Shown here piece after piece: positions 42,493 to 51,324 of a stretch of DNA of 64,000 bases (the first letter of the stretch is position 1; every line of letters starts with the position of its first letter). The notes below the pieces were generated by a model. That model was not told where the DNA came from. It saw only the letters and a list, made by a program, of their open reading frames with translations, and searched no databases. Source of the DNA: Candidatus Poribacteria bacterium (GTDB taxonomy: Bacteria > Poribacteria > WGA-4E > WGA-3G); assembly GCA_022827625.1 (NCBI GenBank), contig JAJEIE010000023.1, positions 60,124 to 124,123 of the forward strand, read 5' to 3'. Made by a program: the position numbers and the translations under genes.

Positions 42493-43140
42493 ATGTCGAA
42501 AATTCTCGTGCTATCGGGCGAAAATCACCGCTTTAATGCAAGTGCCAGCGTCATTCACGATTTTCTTTCCGAAGATGCCGATATTACAGCAACACTCACT
42601 GACGATAAAGGGATTTTAGCAGCATCCGAACTGAATACCTACGATGCATGCGTCTTTGGTACAGGCTTCACGCGTACGGAACGCCGAGAAGACGGATCTG
42701 TCGAGCGTGTCTCCGATTTAGCTCCCGCTGAAGAAGAAGGCTTGTTCCAATTTGTCAGTGACGGCAAAGGGTTGGTCGGAATTCACGGTACCGCATGGTG
42801 GATCGGCGGTCAGGCAATGGACCTCATCGGTGGAGCCTCCAATTGGCATCCACCTGGCTCAACCTTTACTGTCCATATCGAAGATAACGCACATCCGACG
42901 ACACAAGGCGTTGAAGACTTCGATGTAGAAGATGAAATCTATATCTCCGCACACGATCCGCACATCCATGTCTTGGCATCCGCCGAATGGTTCGGCAAAG
43001 CACACCCCATGGCGTGGGTAAAGCCTTACGGTTCTGGACGGGTTTTTTATACCACGCTGGGACACGGACCCGGCACCTTCGAGCGCGAAGGTATGCAGAA
43101 ATTCCTTACCCAAGGCGTAAAATGGGCAGCGGCATCATAG
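42493..43140 (+). CDS. ThuA domain-containing protein
   Basis: The 215-residue protein starts at ATG 42493 with GAGGAGG about 5 nt upstream; longer in-frame sequence lies in the structured leader. It has the ThuA (trehalose utilization) glutamine-amidotransferase-like fold: ILVLSGENHRFNASASVIHDFL, GLVGIHGTAWW, DEIYISAHDP and GRVFYTTLGHGPGTFE. There is no catalytic Cys, as usual for ThuA. No signal peptide is present. It is followed by an enolase-superfamily dehydratase, so it may act in sugar metabolism. Confidence 0.85.
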   Translation: MSKILVLSGENHRFNASASVIHDFLSEDADITATLTDDKGILAASELNTYDACVFGTGFTRTERREDGSVERVSDLAPAEEEGLFQFVSDGKGLVGIHGTAWWIGGQAMDLIGGASNWHPPGSTFTVHIEDNAHPTTQGVEDFDVEDEIYISAHDPHIHVLASAEWFGKAHPMAWVKPYGSGRVFYTTLGHGPGTFEREGMQKFLTQGVKWAAAS

Positions 43141-43150
43141 AATACCGCAC

Positions 43151-43172
43151 GGCGAGGCACAATTGCCTCGCC
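43151..43172. repeat. Perfect intergenic hairpin
   Basis: GGCGAGGCA (43151-43159) and TGCCTCGCC (43164-43172) form a 9-bp stem with loop CAAT between the ThuA gene and the dehydratase gene. Confidence 0.7.
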
Positions 43173-43192
43173 ACACCACTACTCAAAACATA

Positions 43193-44272
43193 ATGCCTGC
43201 ACTAAAAATCAAAACCATAGAAACCGAAATCGTCGAGGTAAATCATCGCGGTAATTGGCTCTTTGTCAAGCTCCACGCCGATGACAACACAATCGGTGTC
43301 GGTGAGGCTTCCCAAGGTGGAGATGACGGTCGTGTTCAACACGTCATTGACACCCTCAAACCCGCACTGATAGGGTGGAACCCCTTCCAATTGGAGGCAT
43401 TCCGTCAGCGTTTCTATCGTGATACCGAAAGCCACACCTATCACACCGCACTCAGTGGAATCGAACAGGCAATGTGTGACCTGATAGGCAAGGCGTTGGA
43501 CGTACCGAGTTATCAATTGTTAGGCGGCAAATGTCGAGGAAAGATCCGGCTCTACGCAAATATTAACCGCGCGACAGTCGATCGGAGTCCATCCGGGTTC
43601 GCCAGTAACGCCGAGCGTGCCGTTGCCGAAGGATTCACAGCTATAAAATGCGCCCCCTTTGACGATGTTTCAACGTCAAATATATCGAGCGGAAGCCTCA
43701 CCCGTGCCATCTGTACAGGCATTGACCGCATCCGGACAATCCGAACCGCAATCGGTGATAACATCGACTTGATGGTAGACTGCCACAGCCGTTTTAACCC
43801 GGGTATCCTCATACAGGTCGCCAAAGAACTCGAGGACTTGCACCTCTTTTGGATTGAAGACGCTGTGCCGCTGGACAATCTTGACGCTTTCGCACATATA
43901 AGTCGTTCCATCGGTATTCCCATTGCAACCGGTGAACGCTTACGAACCCCTGAAGCTTTCGATAGGCTGCTCAGATACGCGGAGGTCGATTATATCCTAC
44001 CGGATGTCAAACACGTCGGTGGAATTTCGGGCTTGAAAAAAATCGCAACACTCGCTGCCGCACGCAACGTCATGGTAACGCCTCACAATCCGAGCGGTCC
44101 TGTCGCAACAGCCGCGAGTGTGCAATGCATGGCAAGTGTCCCGAATTTCGCTATCCTCGAATACGCCTGGGGAGAGATAGCGTGGCGTGCTTCCCTTGTT
44201 TCACCGCCAGAGAAGATCGTCAACGGATTCATTGAAGTGCCTGACCGACCTGGATTGGGTATCACACTTTAA
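43193..44272 (+). CDS. Enolase-superfamily dehydratase (galactonate/mandelate racemase-like)
   Basis: The start is the ATG at 43193 (MPALKIKTIETEIVEV); upstream codons lie in the hairpin. The 359-residue protein has the MR/MLE capping domain and barrel. Metal ligands are in MVDCHSRF (Asp), FWIEDAVP (Glu) and ATGERL (Glu). The DxH arrangement and VTPHNPSGPV resemble D-galactonate or related acid-sugar dehydratases. The usual KxK motif reads KCAPFD, so the second lysine is missing. It would dehydrate an aldonic or aldaric acid. Substrate is not assignable. Confidence 0.85.
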   Translation: MPALKIKTIETEIVEVNHRGNWLFVKLHADDNTIGVGEASQGGDDGRVQHVIDTLKPALIGWNPFQLEAFRQRFYRDTESHTYHTALSGIEQAMCDLIGKALDVPSYQLLGGKCRGKIRLYANINRATVDRSPSGFASNAERAVAEGFTAIKCAPFDDVSTSNISSGSLTRAICTGIDRIRTIRTAIGDNIDLMVDCHSRFNPGILIQVAKELEDLHLFWIEDAVPLDNLDAFAHISRSIGIPIATGERLRTPEAFDRLLRYAEVDYILPDVKHVGGISGLKKIATLAAARNVMVTPHNPSGPVATAASVQCMASVPNFAILEYAWGEIAWRASLVSPPEKIVNGFIEVPDRPGLGITL

Positions 44273-44297
44273 GATAATAAACATCAGGAGTCACAAA

Positions 44298-45074
44298 ATG
44301 ATACTTTTCAATACCCACTTGAAAATCATACCAAAATTTATCCCGCTTTATCTCCTTCTGCTCATTGGCACTTTTGCTGGATGTATCGGAAGCATGCAGA
44401 CGATGCAGCAGGAAAGTACCGAAACCGCTTCCACCACAGAAACGGAAGAATCACCCCGCGCCCTTGCGGAACTCCAATTGTCAACCTCTAAAACAAATTA
44501 TGCAGTAAAGGAAGAAATCCCGCTTAAGGTCAATATTCAGAACGGCAAATTTGACCTACTCGTGCCTTTTTTTCCTGTCGCGACGAAGGGTGCTTTCACA
44601 CAAGTAACGGTGAAGGACGCAAACGGACAAATCGTCGAACCGAAGCGTGCAATCACACAAGAGAACCCGCAAAAATACGTCCAGCGCGATGGAAAATCCG
44701 TCCGCTGTATTCAGGGATTTGATTTCAAAGCGTCCATGAATCAGGAACTGATGCTGAGAGATTTACAGAGATACTATCAGTTACAACCCGGCACTTACAC
44801 TGTAACACTCGCTATTGAATTAGAAGTATACCGAGAATCCATAACCGAAGAACATCCAGAAATAGCGGAGTTAAGACGAGACCTCGCACGGCTTCAGAAC
44901 GACCCGAATCTTCAAGCCGCTGCAAAGCAGGACGCGGCGAACTACTATCAAGAACAAATCAAATTCATTCAAGAGAGAAGCAAGGATGAAGAAAAGAATA
45001 TCTACTTGCCTGTCAAGTCACGCCGCGGACAGGCATCGCTCGTATCCAACGAAATCGCACTAATAATAGAATAG
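44298..45074 (+). CDS. Putative lipoprotein A of a tandem pair
   Basis: The start is the ATG at 44298, with AGGAG 8 nt upstream. The 258-residue protein has a lipoprotein signal with lipobox FAGC near residue 29, then a Thr/Ser/Glu-rich linker and a beta-sandwich (TNYAVKEEIPLKVNIQNGKFDLLVPF, AFTQVTVKDANGQ, GKSVRCIQGFDFKAS, LQRYYQLQPGTYTVTLAIEL). A helical stretch and KNIYLPVKSRRGQASLVSNE follow. The next gene encodes a close paralogue sharing the same blocks. No family is recognised. Both are probably anchored to a membrane and periplasmic or surface exposed. Confidence 0.72.
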   Translation: MILFNTHLKIIPKFIPLYLLLLIGTFAGCIGSMQTMQQESTETASTTETEESPRALAELQLSTSKTNYAVKEEIPLKVNIQNGKFDLLVPFFPVATKGAFTQVTVKDANGQIVEPKRAITQENPQKYVQRDGKSVRCIQGFDFKASMNQELMLRDLQRYYQLQPGTYTVTLAIELEVYRESITEEHPEIAELRRDLARLQNDPNLQAAAKQDAANYYQEQIKFIQERSKDEEKNIYLPVKSRRGQASLVSNEIALIIE

Positions 45075-45083
45075 GATTTTCTC

Positions 45084-45821
45084 ATGAAACCATTTAAAAA
45101 CCTCATCCTGCCTTATCTGCTTCTGGTTCTTAGCATGGCAGGATGCATTGCGGGTTTGCAAACCCAATCGTCACCAACCGATGCGAATGCTGCTACTTCT
45201 GGGATGGTTCTCTCGCTTTCAACTCCCAAAGTAACTTACGAAGCTAAGGATAGTATAAAACTCAACCTTAGTATTCAGAACGGACAGTTCAATCTTCTTG
45301 TCCCTTTTGCTGACATTGCAACGTCTGGGGCTTTTGCGCAATTAAGTGTTAAAGATACCGAGGGCAACACTATTAACCCAAAACGTTCAATCAGTACCCC
45401 GATTTCTGAAGAAATCTTTATCGAAAAAAATGGAAAACCTGTTCAGTGTATCCAAGGATTTGACTTGAAAGCTGAAAACACGCATACGATCTCATTGGAA
45501 GACCTTCAGAAATATTACGAACTTCAGAAAGGTAGTTACACAGTCACAGTCACAATAACTTTACCCGTTTACCGGGATTTTTTGAAAAAGCAACCTCCAG
45601 AAATCAGAGAATTAGAAGAAGAGATTAAGCGAATCCAGAAGGTAACGGATGCGCACGTCTCCGCTGCGGATAAGCGTTCTGCAGTTAACGATCTCCAACA
45701 ACAGATTGAGTCCCTTGAAAAGAAGCACAAAGATATCTATCTGCCTGTTAAATCTTTGATCGGTGACGCATCGCTTACATCCAATAGCATGATTCTAATA
45801 ATAACGGAAGTTCAACACTAA
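45084..45821 (+). CDS. Putative lipoprotein B of a tandem pair
   Basis: The 245-residue protein (ATG 45084) has a lipobox MAGC near residue 21 and lies 9 nt after its paralogue. Shared segments with lipoprotein A include IQNG(K/Q)FDLLVPF-like text (here IQNGQFNLLVPFADIA), VKDTEGNTINPKRSI, GKPVQCIQGFDLKAE, LQKYYELQKGSYTVTVTI and DIYLPVKSLIGDASLTSN. This marks a recent tandem duplication followed by divergence. Function is unknown. Confidence 0.72.
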   Translation: MKPFKNLILPYLLLVLSMAGCIAGLQTQSSPTDANAATSGMVLSLSTPKVTYEAKDSIKLNLSIQNGQFNLLVPFADIATSGAFAQLSVKDTEGNTINPKRSISTPISEEIFIEKNGKPVQCIQGFDLKAENTHTISLEDLQKYYELQKGSYTVTVTITLPVYRDFLKKQPPEIRELEEEIKRIQKVTDAHVSAADKRSAVNDLQQQIESLEKKHKDIYLPVKSLIGDASLTSNSMILIITEVQH

Positions 45822-46064
45822 AGCGATTTCTTTGCGAGCCCGTTTATTCCAATCTACATATAGATTTTTCATATTGAACTGATGGTAGAATTTAAATTTC
45901 TTTACTTTTTTCAAATGATGCACCCTTTCTGCCCAAAATTGTGTCTTTAAAAAATAGAAAGTGTTCCTCCGTACAGCAAACTCACACTGACAATGGAATA
46001 ACGAAGATTCTGGGTAAAGTTCTACGTTATCTATCGTGCTGCATATTCTTTAGGAGAACGAATC
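45822..46064. other. Intergenic region before TolB-like genes
   Basis: This 243-nt AT-rich stretch holds no open frame of note. It must contain a promoter for the two TolB-like genes, but no confident -35/-10 pair is visible. Confidence 0.4.
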
Positions 46065-47090
46065 ATGAAAAATATAAGACTTCTGTTTTTAGTCACTCTG
46101 GGTGTAATACTGGCGTTTTCAAACTTTTTTAGTGTTTGGGCAAAGGCACCCACGCGCGCTAAAATTGTGTTTACCTCTACACGTGATGGCAATGGCGAGA
46201 TTTACATGATGAATGCTGATGGAAGTGGAGAGGTACGATTAACCGATCACCCCGGAGACGACTTCGATCCTGTCTGGTCACCGACGGGAGAACACATCGC
46301 TTTCGTCTCGGAACGGGAGCATCAAGGACTTTATGACATCTATCTCATGGATGCAGATGGTCAAAATATACGTAAAGCGTTCAGTGACGTGGAATATAGG
46401 ACAGCACCGACGTGGTCACCCGATGGCGAACAGATTGCTTACCATACGTATTCACCTGTGCCTGATTGGGCAGTATACTTCGACAGACTCGGCGGCGGCA
46501 AAGCGGAGCGACTCTCCGAAGCAACAATGACACGCGGAGGTTTTCCTTCTTGGTCTCCTGATGGAACGGAGATCGCTTTCACCGACGTTGTGAAGAGGCA
46601 GCCTCCGGTAGCACCGCTCATTATGGTTGTACCCATAGAAATGCACATCTGGATTATTAATTTACAAACCCGTGAGAAAGAAAGACTTCTTCCAAGACTT
46701 AGAAGTGGCGACACCTACTATCCTGTTTGGTCCCCTGATGGAACAAAACTTGCCTTTTATTGGCGGGAGCGGGATCGACAAAAGCCTGGCATCTACATCG
46801 TCAATCGTAATGGTAGAATGCTTGATGAGATAGTTAAAAATGCAGGCGGAATGGTTGCATGGGCACCCAATGGGAGAGAACTTCTTTACAGCCAGACCGT
46901 TAACGGTCAAAGGCAACTATTTAAAATAGACTTACATTCTCGCATCAAGGCACCGCTTGCCCCGCTGGGTCCAATCATAGGTCATGGACGAAACTCAGGT
47001 TGGGACTGGTTTGATCCCAAGGGTTTACCTGTTTCTCCCAAACCAGAGTTGCTCACTACAATTTGGGCAAAAGTGAAAACTACCGATTGA
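46065..47090 (+). CDS. TolB-like WD40/PD40 beta-propeller protein
   Basis: The 341-residue protein has a signal peptide (MKNIRLLFLVTLGVILAFSNFFSVWAKA) and then repeated PD40 blades: DPVWSPTGEHIAFVSER, APTWSPDGEQIAYHT, FPSWSPDGTEIAFTD, YPVWSPDGTKLAFYW and VAWAPNGRELLYSQ. ATG 46065 has GGAG 9 nt upstream. It is a periplasmic propeller like TolB without the TolB N-terminal domain. A paralogue follows 25 nt later. It may bind an envelope partner or small ligand. Confidence 0.85.
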   Translation: MKNIRLLFLVTLGVILAFSNFFSVWAKAPTRAKIVFTSTRDGNGEIYMMNADGSGEVRLTDHPGDDFDPVWSPTGEHIAFVSEREHQGLYDIYLMDADGQNIRKAFSDVEYRTAPTWSPDGEQIAYHTYSPVPDWAVYFDRLGGGKAERLSEATMTRGGFPSWSPDGTEIAFTDVVKRQPPVAPLIMVVPIEMHIWIINLQTREKERLLPRLRSGDTYYPVWSPDGTKLAFYWRERDRQKPGIYIVNRNGRMLDEIVKNAGGMVAWAPNGRELLYSQTVNGQRQLFKIDLHSRIKAPLAPLGPIIGHGRNSGWDWFDPKGLPVSPKPELLTTIWAKVKTTD

Positions 47091-47115
47091 CCTTATAACC
47101 TTTGGAGGTGTTCCG

Positions 47116-48090
47116 ATGAAGGTATTCCGTTTTTTTCTAATCTATAGTCTCAATGTCTTGTTGTGTTCCCCCATTTTTGCACAAGCACCCACGACAGCAA
47201 AAATTGCTTTCGTGTCAAGAGGTATAAATCCGTCGGGGATCTACCAATCCAACATCTATATGATGAACCCTGATGGCAGCGATTTAATCAACCTCATCAG
47301 TAGATCTCGTAGTCGTGGTATTAACCACATCGCTTGGGAACCCTCAGGACAACGAATCCTTTTCTGCTCTGATCACAAAGGCAAGCACGATATACACGTT
47401 ATGCATGCGGATGGAACAGATGCAAAACCGATGTTCACTGAACCGAGATATAGAGTAGAACCCACTTGGTCACCGGATGGCAAACGGATCGCCTATGTCG
47501 CTTCGGCAAAACCTATGGGACGGAGTCTCTACATCGCACCAATAAATGGACAGTCCGGTGAGCCGATTGTTCAGGTAGGTCCTCATAGCGGGCAGCCTGA
47601 CTGGTCCCCTGATGGGACCGAAATCGCTTTTGTTGTAGGATCCCGTGGCATCCGGAAAATTTATATTCTGAATCTTGAGTCGCACACCCAAAGGCTGCTG
47701 CTGCCAGATAAGAACCCGTGGATGCAGTATCCCGCCTGGTCGCCTGACGGTGAGAGAATCGCTTTCGTTTGGTCTCCAAATAGGTCTGGGTCAGGTATCT
47801 ATGTTGTGAATCGTGATGGAACAGGACTGGAACAAATTACGGAACCAGACCCGTTGAGAACTGTATCAATAGCATGGGCACCGTCCGGTGATGAACTCGT
47901 TTACGCGAAGGATACAGGAGACAGCCTGCACCTCTTCAAAGTTAGTTTGAAGGACCAACGTCCTCAACAACTTACGCATGAAATGATCAACCCAGAAGCA
48001 ATTTGGTTCGATCCGGCGGCAGTTGTCCCTGTCGAACCCTCGGCATCTGCACGCATAACAACATGGGGTCAAATCAAAAATCAGGACTAA
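47116..48090 (+). CDS. TolB-like WD40/PD40 beta-propeller protein, paralogue
   Basis: The 324-residue protein starts at ATG 47116 (GGAGG 7-8 nt upstream) with a signal peptide ending around IFAQA, then the same PD40 blades: EPSGQRILFCSDHKGKHDIHVM, PTWSPDGKRIAYVAS, QPDWSPDGTEIAFVVG, YPAWSPDGERIAFVW and IAWAPSGDELVYAKD. Tandem to its paralogue, which it matches in length and repeat order. The following promoter starts the complex I genes, so this closes the unit. Confidence 0.85.
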   Translation: MKVFRFFLIYSLNVLLCSPIFAQAPTTAKIAFVSRGINPSGIYQSNIYMMNPDGSDLINLISRSRSRGINHIAWEPSGQRILFCSDHKGKHDIHVMHADGTDAKPMFTEPRYRVEPTWSPDGKRIAYVASAKPMGRSLYIAPINGQSGEPIVQVGPHSGQPDWSPDGTEIAFVVGSRGIRKIYILNLESHTQRLLLPDKNPWMQYPAWSPDGERIAFVWSPNRSGSGIYVVNRDGTGLEQITEPDPLRTVSIAWAPSGDELVYAKDTGDSLHLFKVSLKDQRPQQLTHEMINPEAIWFDPAAVVPVEPSASARITTWGQIKNQD

Positions 48091-48164
48091 GTTTGTCCTC
48101 TGAAAAGCGTTTTCAGCAAAAACAGATACGAACACAACGCGCTTGTACAGGTTAAAAATTTTAC

Positions 48165-48193
48165 TTGCAAATCAGTGCAAAATGATATATAAT
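48165..48193 (+). promoter_or_regulatory. Predicted promoter of the complex I genes
   Basis: TTGCAA (48165-48170), a 17-nt spacer and TATAAT (48188-48193) lie about 65 nt upstream of nuoA. Confidence 0.75.
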
Positions 48194-48258
48194 TTTAACA
48201 ATAAAATCGTCCATGCACAAAAGTTTTTGTAACCCACGGTTCTCAAGGATAATCCAGA

Positions 48259-48669
48259 ATGCTTTTTAATTTCGCGAATGTGCTGATCTTCTTGATTGTT
48301 GGCAGTCTATTTGTCGTTCTAAACCTGACGATCTCTCGCCTCCTGCATACCAAGATATTCTCAAGCGAAAAGTATATCCCCTATGAATGCGGTGAGGACC
48401 CGATTGGCGATACGCGGATTAAGTTTAACACCCGCTTTTACGTCATCGCGCTGATCTTCCTAATCTTTGACGTGGAAGCCGTGTTCCTTTTCCCGTGGGC
48501 AGTTGTTTTTCGGGACTTTGGGCTCTTTGCGTTTTTAGAGATGCTCGTCTTCATCGTTATCCTTTTAGTCGGGCTTGCCTACGTCTGGGCAAAAGGCGAT
48601 CTGGAGTGGATCCGCTCCACACAGTTGGAAGTCCAATCGCTCCGGAGGGAAGAAAGTTATGATAATTGA
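48259..48669 (+). CDS. nuoA: NADH-quinone oxidoreductase subunit A
   Basis: The 136-residue membrane subunit has three helices and the conserved loop [24 protein letters not shown], whose ECG motif contacts the quinone channel. The final part is [18 protein letters not shown]. The ATG at 48259 opens the operon. It overlaps nuoB by 11 nt. Confidence 0.96.
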   Translation: MLFNFANVLIFLIVGSLFVVLNLTISRLLHTKIFSSEKYIPYECGEDPIGDTRIKFNTRFYVIALIFLIFDVEAVFLFPWAVVFRDFGLFAFLEMLVFIVILLVGLAYVWAKGDLEWIRSTQLEVQSLRREESYDN

Positions 48670-49267
48670 TGAGAAATTAGATAAAAACGTTATTGTCACC
48701 TCGGTTGACGCTGTCGCTAACTGGGCACGCTCTTCGGCACTCTGGCCCATGACGTTCGGTCTTGCATGTTGCGCCATTGAATTTATGGCGACCGCTGCCT
48801 CCAACTACGATCTCGACCGGTTCGGTGCCGGTGTCCCACGTGCGACACCACGCCAATCCGACCTGATGGTTATCTCCGGTACGGTGACGCTTAAAATGGC
48901 GACACGGATCCGGCGGTTATATGAACAGATGCCGGAACCGAAATACGTCATCTCAATGGGGAGCTGCGCAACGAGCGGCGGTCCCTACTGGCAACACGGA
49001 TACCATGTCCTCAAAGGTGTTGACCGTATTATCCCGGTTGACGTTTACGTTCCAGGATGCCCACCGCGTCCAGAGGCACTGATCGAAGGGCTGCTTAAAC
49101 TACAAGAGAAGATTAAGAGCCAAACCGTCGCTAAACGTGAGCACGTTCCCTTTTTGAAACGTCTCTTTACCAAAACGGAATGGTACGAACTTGAGGGAAC
49201 TGATACCGAGATTGCGGCAGAAGTACCGCCTACGGAAGACGATAACGCAGAAGAAAGCACCGCTTAG
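48659..49267 (+). CDS. nuoB: NADH-quinone oxidoreductase subunit B
   Basis: The 202-residue subunit carries the terminal N2 [4Fe-4S] cluster near the quinone site. Cysteine ligands appear as LACCAIEF (C37, C38), [12 protein letters not shown] and [13 protein letters not shown]. Start ATG 48659 ([13 protein letters not shown]) has GGAGG 10 nt upstream and overlaps nuoA by 11 nt. The C-terminal acidic tail ([13 protein letters not shown]) is an addition relative to short forms. Confidence 0.96.
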   Translation: MIIDEKLDKNVIVTSVDAVANWARSSALWPMTFGLACCAIEFMATAASNYDLDRFGAGVPRATPRQSDLMVISGTVTLKMATRIRRLYEQMPEPKYVISMGSCATSGGPYWQHGYHVLKGVDRIIPVDVYVPGCPPRPEALIEGLLKLQEKIKSQTVAKREHVPFLKRLFTKTEWYELEGTDTEIAAEVPPTEDDNAEESTA

Positions 49268-49275
49268 CACACAAC

Positions 49276-49306
49276 GCATCTAACGGTAGATGCGATTTGT
49301 AATCGC
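49276..49306. repeat. Double hairpin between nuoB and nuoC
   Basis: GCATCTA (49276-49282) pairs with TAGATGC (49287-49293), and GCGATT (49292-49297) pairs with AATCGC (49301-49306) around TGT. The two stems share two bases, so only one can form at a time. Confidence 0.6.
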
Positions 49307-49326
49307 GACCATGGAGTAGGAATTAC

Positions 49327-49812
49327 GTGAAACCAGAAGAAATCTATGAAGTCCTAACCCAACAGTTTAGTGGAGCCGTTCTCAACTTTGACACTGAACT
49401 CGCCGGTGACCCAAGTATCCACATTGCCCCCACAGCAATCGCCGATGTGTGTCAATATCTCGCCGAAACCGAGGCATTGGCATTTGATTCCTTAATGTGT
49501 CTTAGCGGTCTCGACTTGAACGCCAATGACGAAGAGTTTGCTGTTGTCTACCACATCTATTCCATGCAACATCGACACAGCGTGGTCATCAAAGCCTTGG
49601 TGCCGAAAACGAATCCACACCTTCCGAGCGTCTCGCATATCTGGAAAACAGCGGATTGGCACGAGCGCGAGGCTTATGACCTCTACGGAATTCTCTTTGA
49701 AGGACACAACGACCTCCGTCGTATCTTACTACCCGACGATTGGGAGGGATACCCGCTGCGCAAGGATTACAAGGAACCCGAATTCTATCGCGGCATGCGC
49801 GTGCCATATTAA
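49327..49812 (+). CDS. nuoC: NADH-quinone oxidoreductase subunit C
   Basis: The 161-residue 30-kDa-type subunit starts at GTG 49327 with AGGA 6 nt upstream. The conserved end WHEREAYDLYGILFEGHNDLRRILLPDDWEGYPLRKDY is partly visible in the final 50 residues and defines the family. It is separate from nuoD, not fused. After it a 280-nt gap with two hairpins and a promoter precedes nuoD. Confidence 0.95.
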   Translation: MKPEEIYEVLTQQFSGAVLNFDTELAGDPSIHIAPTAIADVCQYLAETEALAFDSLMCLSGLDLNANDEEFAVVYHIYSMQHRHSVVIKALVPKTNPHLPSVSHIWKTADWHEREAYDLYGILFEGHNDLRRILLPDDWEGYPLRKDYKEPEFYRGMRVPY

Positions 49813-49838
49813 GCACAAGACTTTGCGGTGCTGCGTTA

Positions 49839-49873
49839 TGCGAAAAATGTCACGCTTTTCGTTTTTTTTCGCA
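49839..49873 (+). terminator. Possible terminator after nuoC
   Basis: TGCGAAAAA (49839-49847) and TTTTTCGCA (49865-49873) form a 9-bp stem enclosing a 17-nt loop. A weak T-rich stretch lies within the 3' arm. Confidence 0.45.
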
Positions 49874-49944
49874 GCGGAACATTAAAATCAAAACGCCTGA
49901 AAACTTAGGCAGCACACGGGTTTGTAGGCATAAACGCTAAATTT

Positions 49945-49970
49945 AAAATGTTACATTGGTGTAACATTTT
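49945..49970. terminator. AT-rich terminator-like hairpin
   Basis: AAAATGTTACA (49945-49955) and TGTAACATTTT (49960-49970) form a perfect 11-bp stem around TTGG, followed by one more T. It lies downstream of nuoC and upstream of the nuoD promoter, so it may end the first complex I transcript. Confidence 0.55.
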
Positions 49971-50006
49971 TCCACAGAAATGACAGCCGAAAAGACAGGT
50001 TAATAT

Positions 50007-50035
50007 TTGACATTAGACCGCAAAAGTGGTATCAT
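50007..50035 (+). promoter_or_regulatory. Internal promoter for nuoD onward
   Basis: TTGACA (50007-50012), a 17-nt spacer and TATCAT (50030-50035), 57 nt before the nuoD ATG. Confidence 0.7.
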
Positions 50036-50092
50036 ATATACGGCAAATAGATAGGTATTGATAACAACTTCGAGTTTCGTAAAATCCGCATT

Positions 50093-51298
50093 ATGGAAAC
50101 AACACAACAGACTGAAAGCAAAATTATCGAGCTAAAACCGTTCGCCGATGAGATGGTCGTAAACATGGGACCTCAGCATCCCAGTACACACGGTGTATTA
50201 CGCTTGGAGTTGAAGTTAGATGGCGAGGTCGTCCGTGAAGCGATCCCGCATATCGGTTACCTACACCGCTGTTTCGAGAAACATTCCGAAAACCTCTCTT
50301 ATCCCCAAATCATTCCGTTTACCGACCGGATGGATTACATAGCGGCGATGAACCAGAATTGGGGATTCTGTCTCGCTGTTGAGAAGTTATTGGAAGCGGA
50401 CGAAAGCCGGAATTTCGAGGTGCCAGAACGTGCGGAATACCTACGCGTGCTTATCTGTGAATTAAACCGCATTGCGAGTCATCTCCTCTCTTTTGGAACC
50501 TATGGGATGGATCTCGGCGCATTTACACCGTTCCTTTACGCCTTTCGAGACCGGGAGCGATTGCTGCTCCTTTTCGAGAAAGTCTGTGGGGCACGGCTCA
50601 CCTATAACTACGTCCGCATCGGTGGTGTCTCTGAGATCATACCCATGGAACCCGGTTCTATTGCTGAGCAGAATTATTTAGACGAGATAGAAGCATTTTT
50701 AGACTATTTTGAACCGAAAATTGATGAGTATAATGAACTCCTGACCAAAAACAGTATCTTCTCGGAACGCACCACTGAGGTCGCCGTTATGTCAGCAGAC
50801 ATGGCACTCAGTTATGGCGCGACGGGTCCTAACCTTCGCGGCTCTGGTGTAGACTGGGACCTCCGAAGAGACGAACCCTACTCTATCTATGACAGATTTG
50901 ACTTTGATGTTCCCGTTGCGGTGGATGTGCCAGAATTAGGCGCAGTCGTTGGAGATTGCTGGTGTCGGTATAAAATCCGTATGGACGAAATGAAGGAATC
51001 CGTCCGGATTGTCCGCCAAATTTTAGCCGAAGGGCTCCCCGATGGTCCCGTTATGGCAGATTTAAAAGCAGTGCGTCCACCAAAGGGCGAAATTTACTTT
51101 CGGAGTGAAGCACCCCGCGGTGAACTCGGATTCTATATCGTCAGCGACGGCACCCCAAAGCCAGTCCGTGTGAAGGGACGCTCTCCCTGTTTTAGTGCTT
51201 TGAGTGTGATGCAGGAACTCAGTCGAGGTTTGATGGTAGCAGATATTATCGCCATCATCGGCAGTATTGATATTGTGATGGGAGAGGTTGACCGGTAA
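50093..51298 (+). CDS. nuoD: NADH-quinone oxidoreductase subunit D
   Basis: The 401-residue 49-kDa subunit forms the quinone site with NuoB. It has VVNMGPQHPSTHGVLRLELKLDGE at the N-terminus, DRMDYIAAMNQNWGF, GATGPNLRGSGVDWDLR and the C-terminal SIDIVMGEVDR. All are standard for hydrogen-ion-pumping complex I. Confidence 0.97.
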   Translation: METTQQTESKIIELKPFADEMVVNMGPQHPSTHGVLRLELKLDGEVVREAIPHIGYLHRCFEKHSENLSYPQIIPFTDRMDYIAAMNQNWGFCLAVEKLLEADESRNFEVPERAEYLRVLICELNRIASHLLSFGTYGMDLGAFTPFLYAFRDRERLLLLFEKVCGARLTYNYVRIGGVSEIIPMEPGSIAEQNYLDEIEAFLDYFEPKIDEYNELLTKNSIFSERTTEVAVMSADMALSYGATGPNLRGSGVDWDLRRDEPYSIYDRFDFDVPVAVDVPELGAVVGDCWCRYKIRMDEMKESVRIVRQILAEGLPDGPVMADLKAVRPPKGEIYFRSEAPRGELGFYIVSDGTPKPVRVKGRSPCFSALSVMQELSRGLMVADIIAIIGSIDIVMGEVDR

Positions 51299-51324
51299 AC
51301 GCACTTGTTAGATAAGGAGATTGG

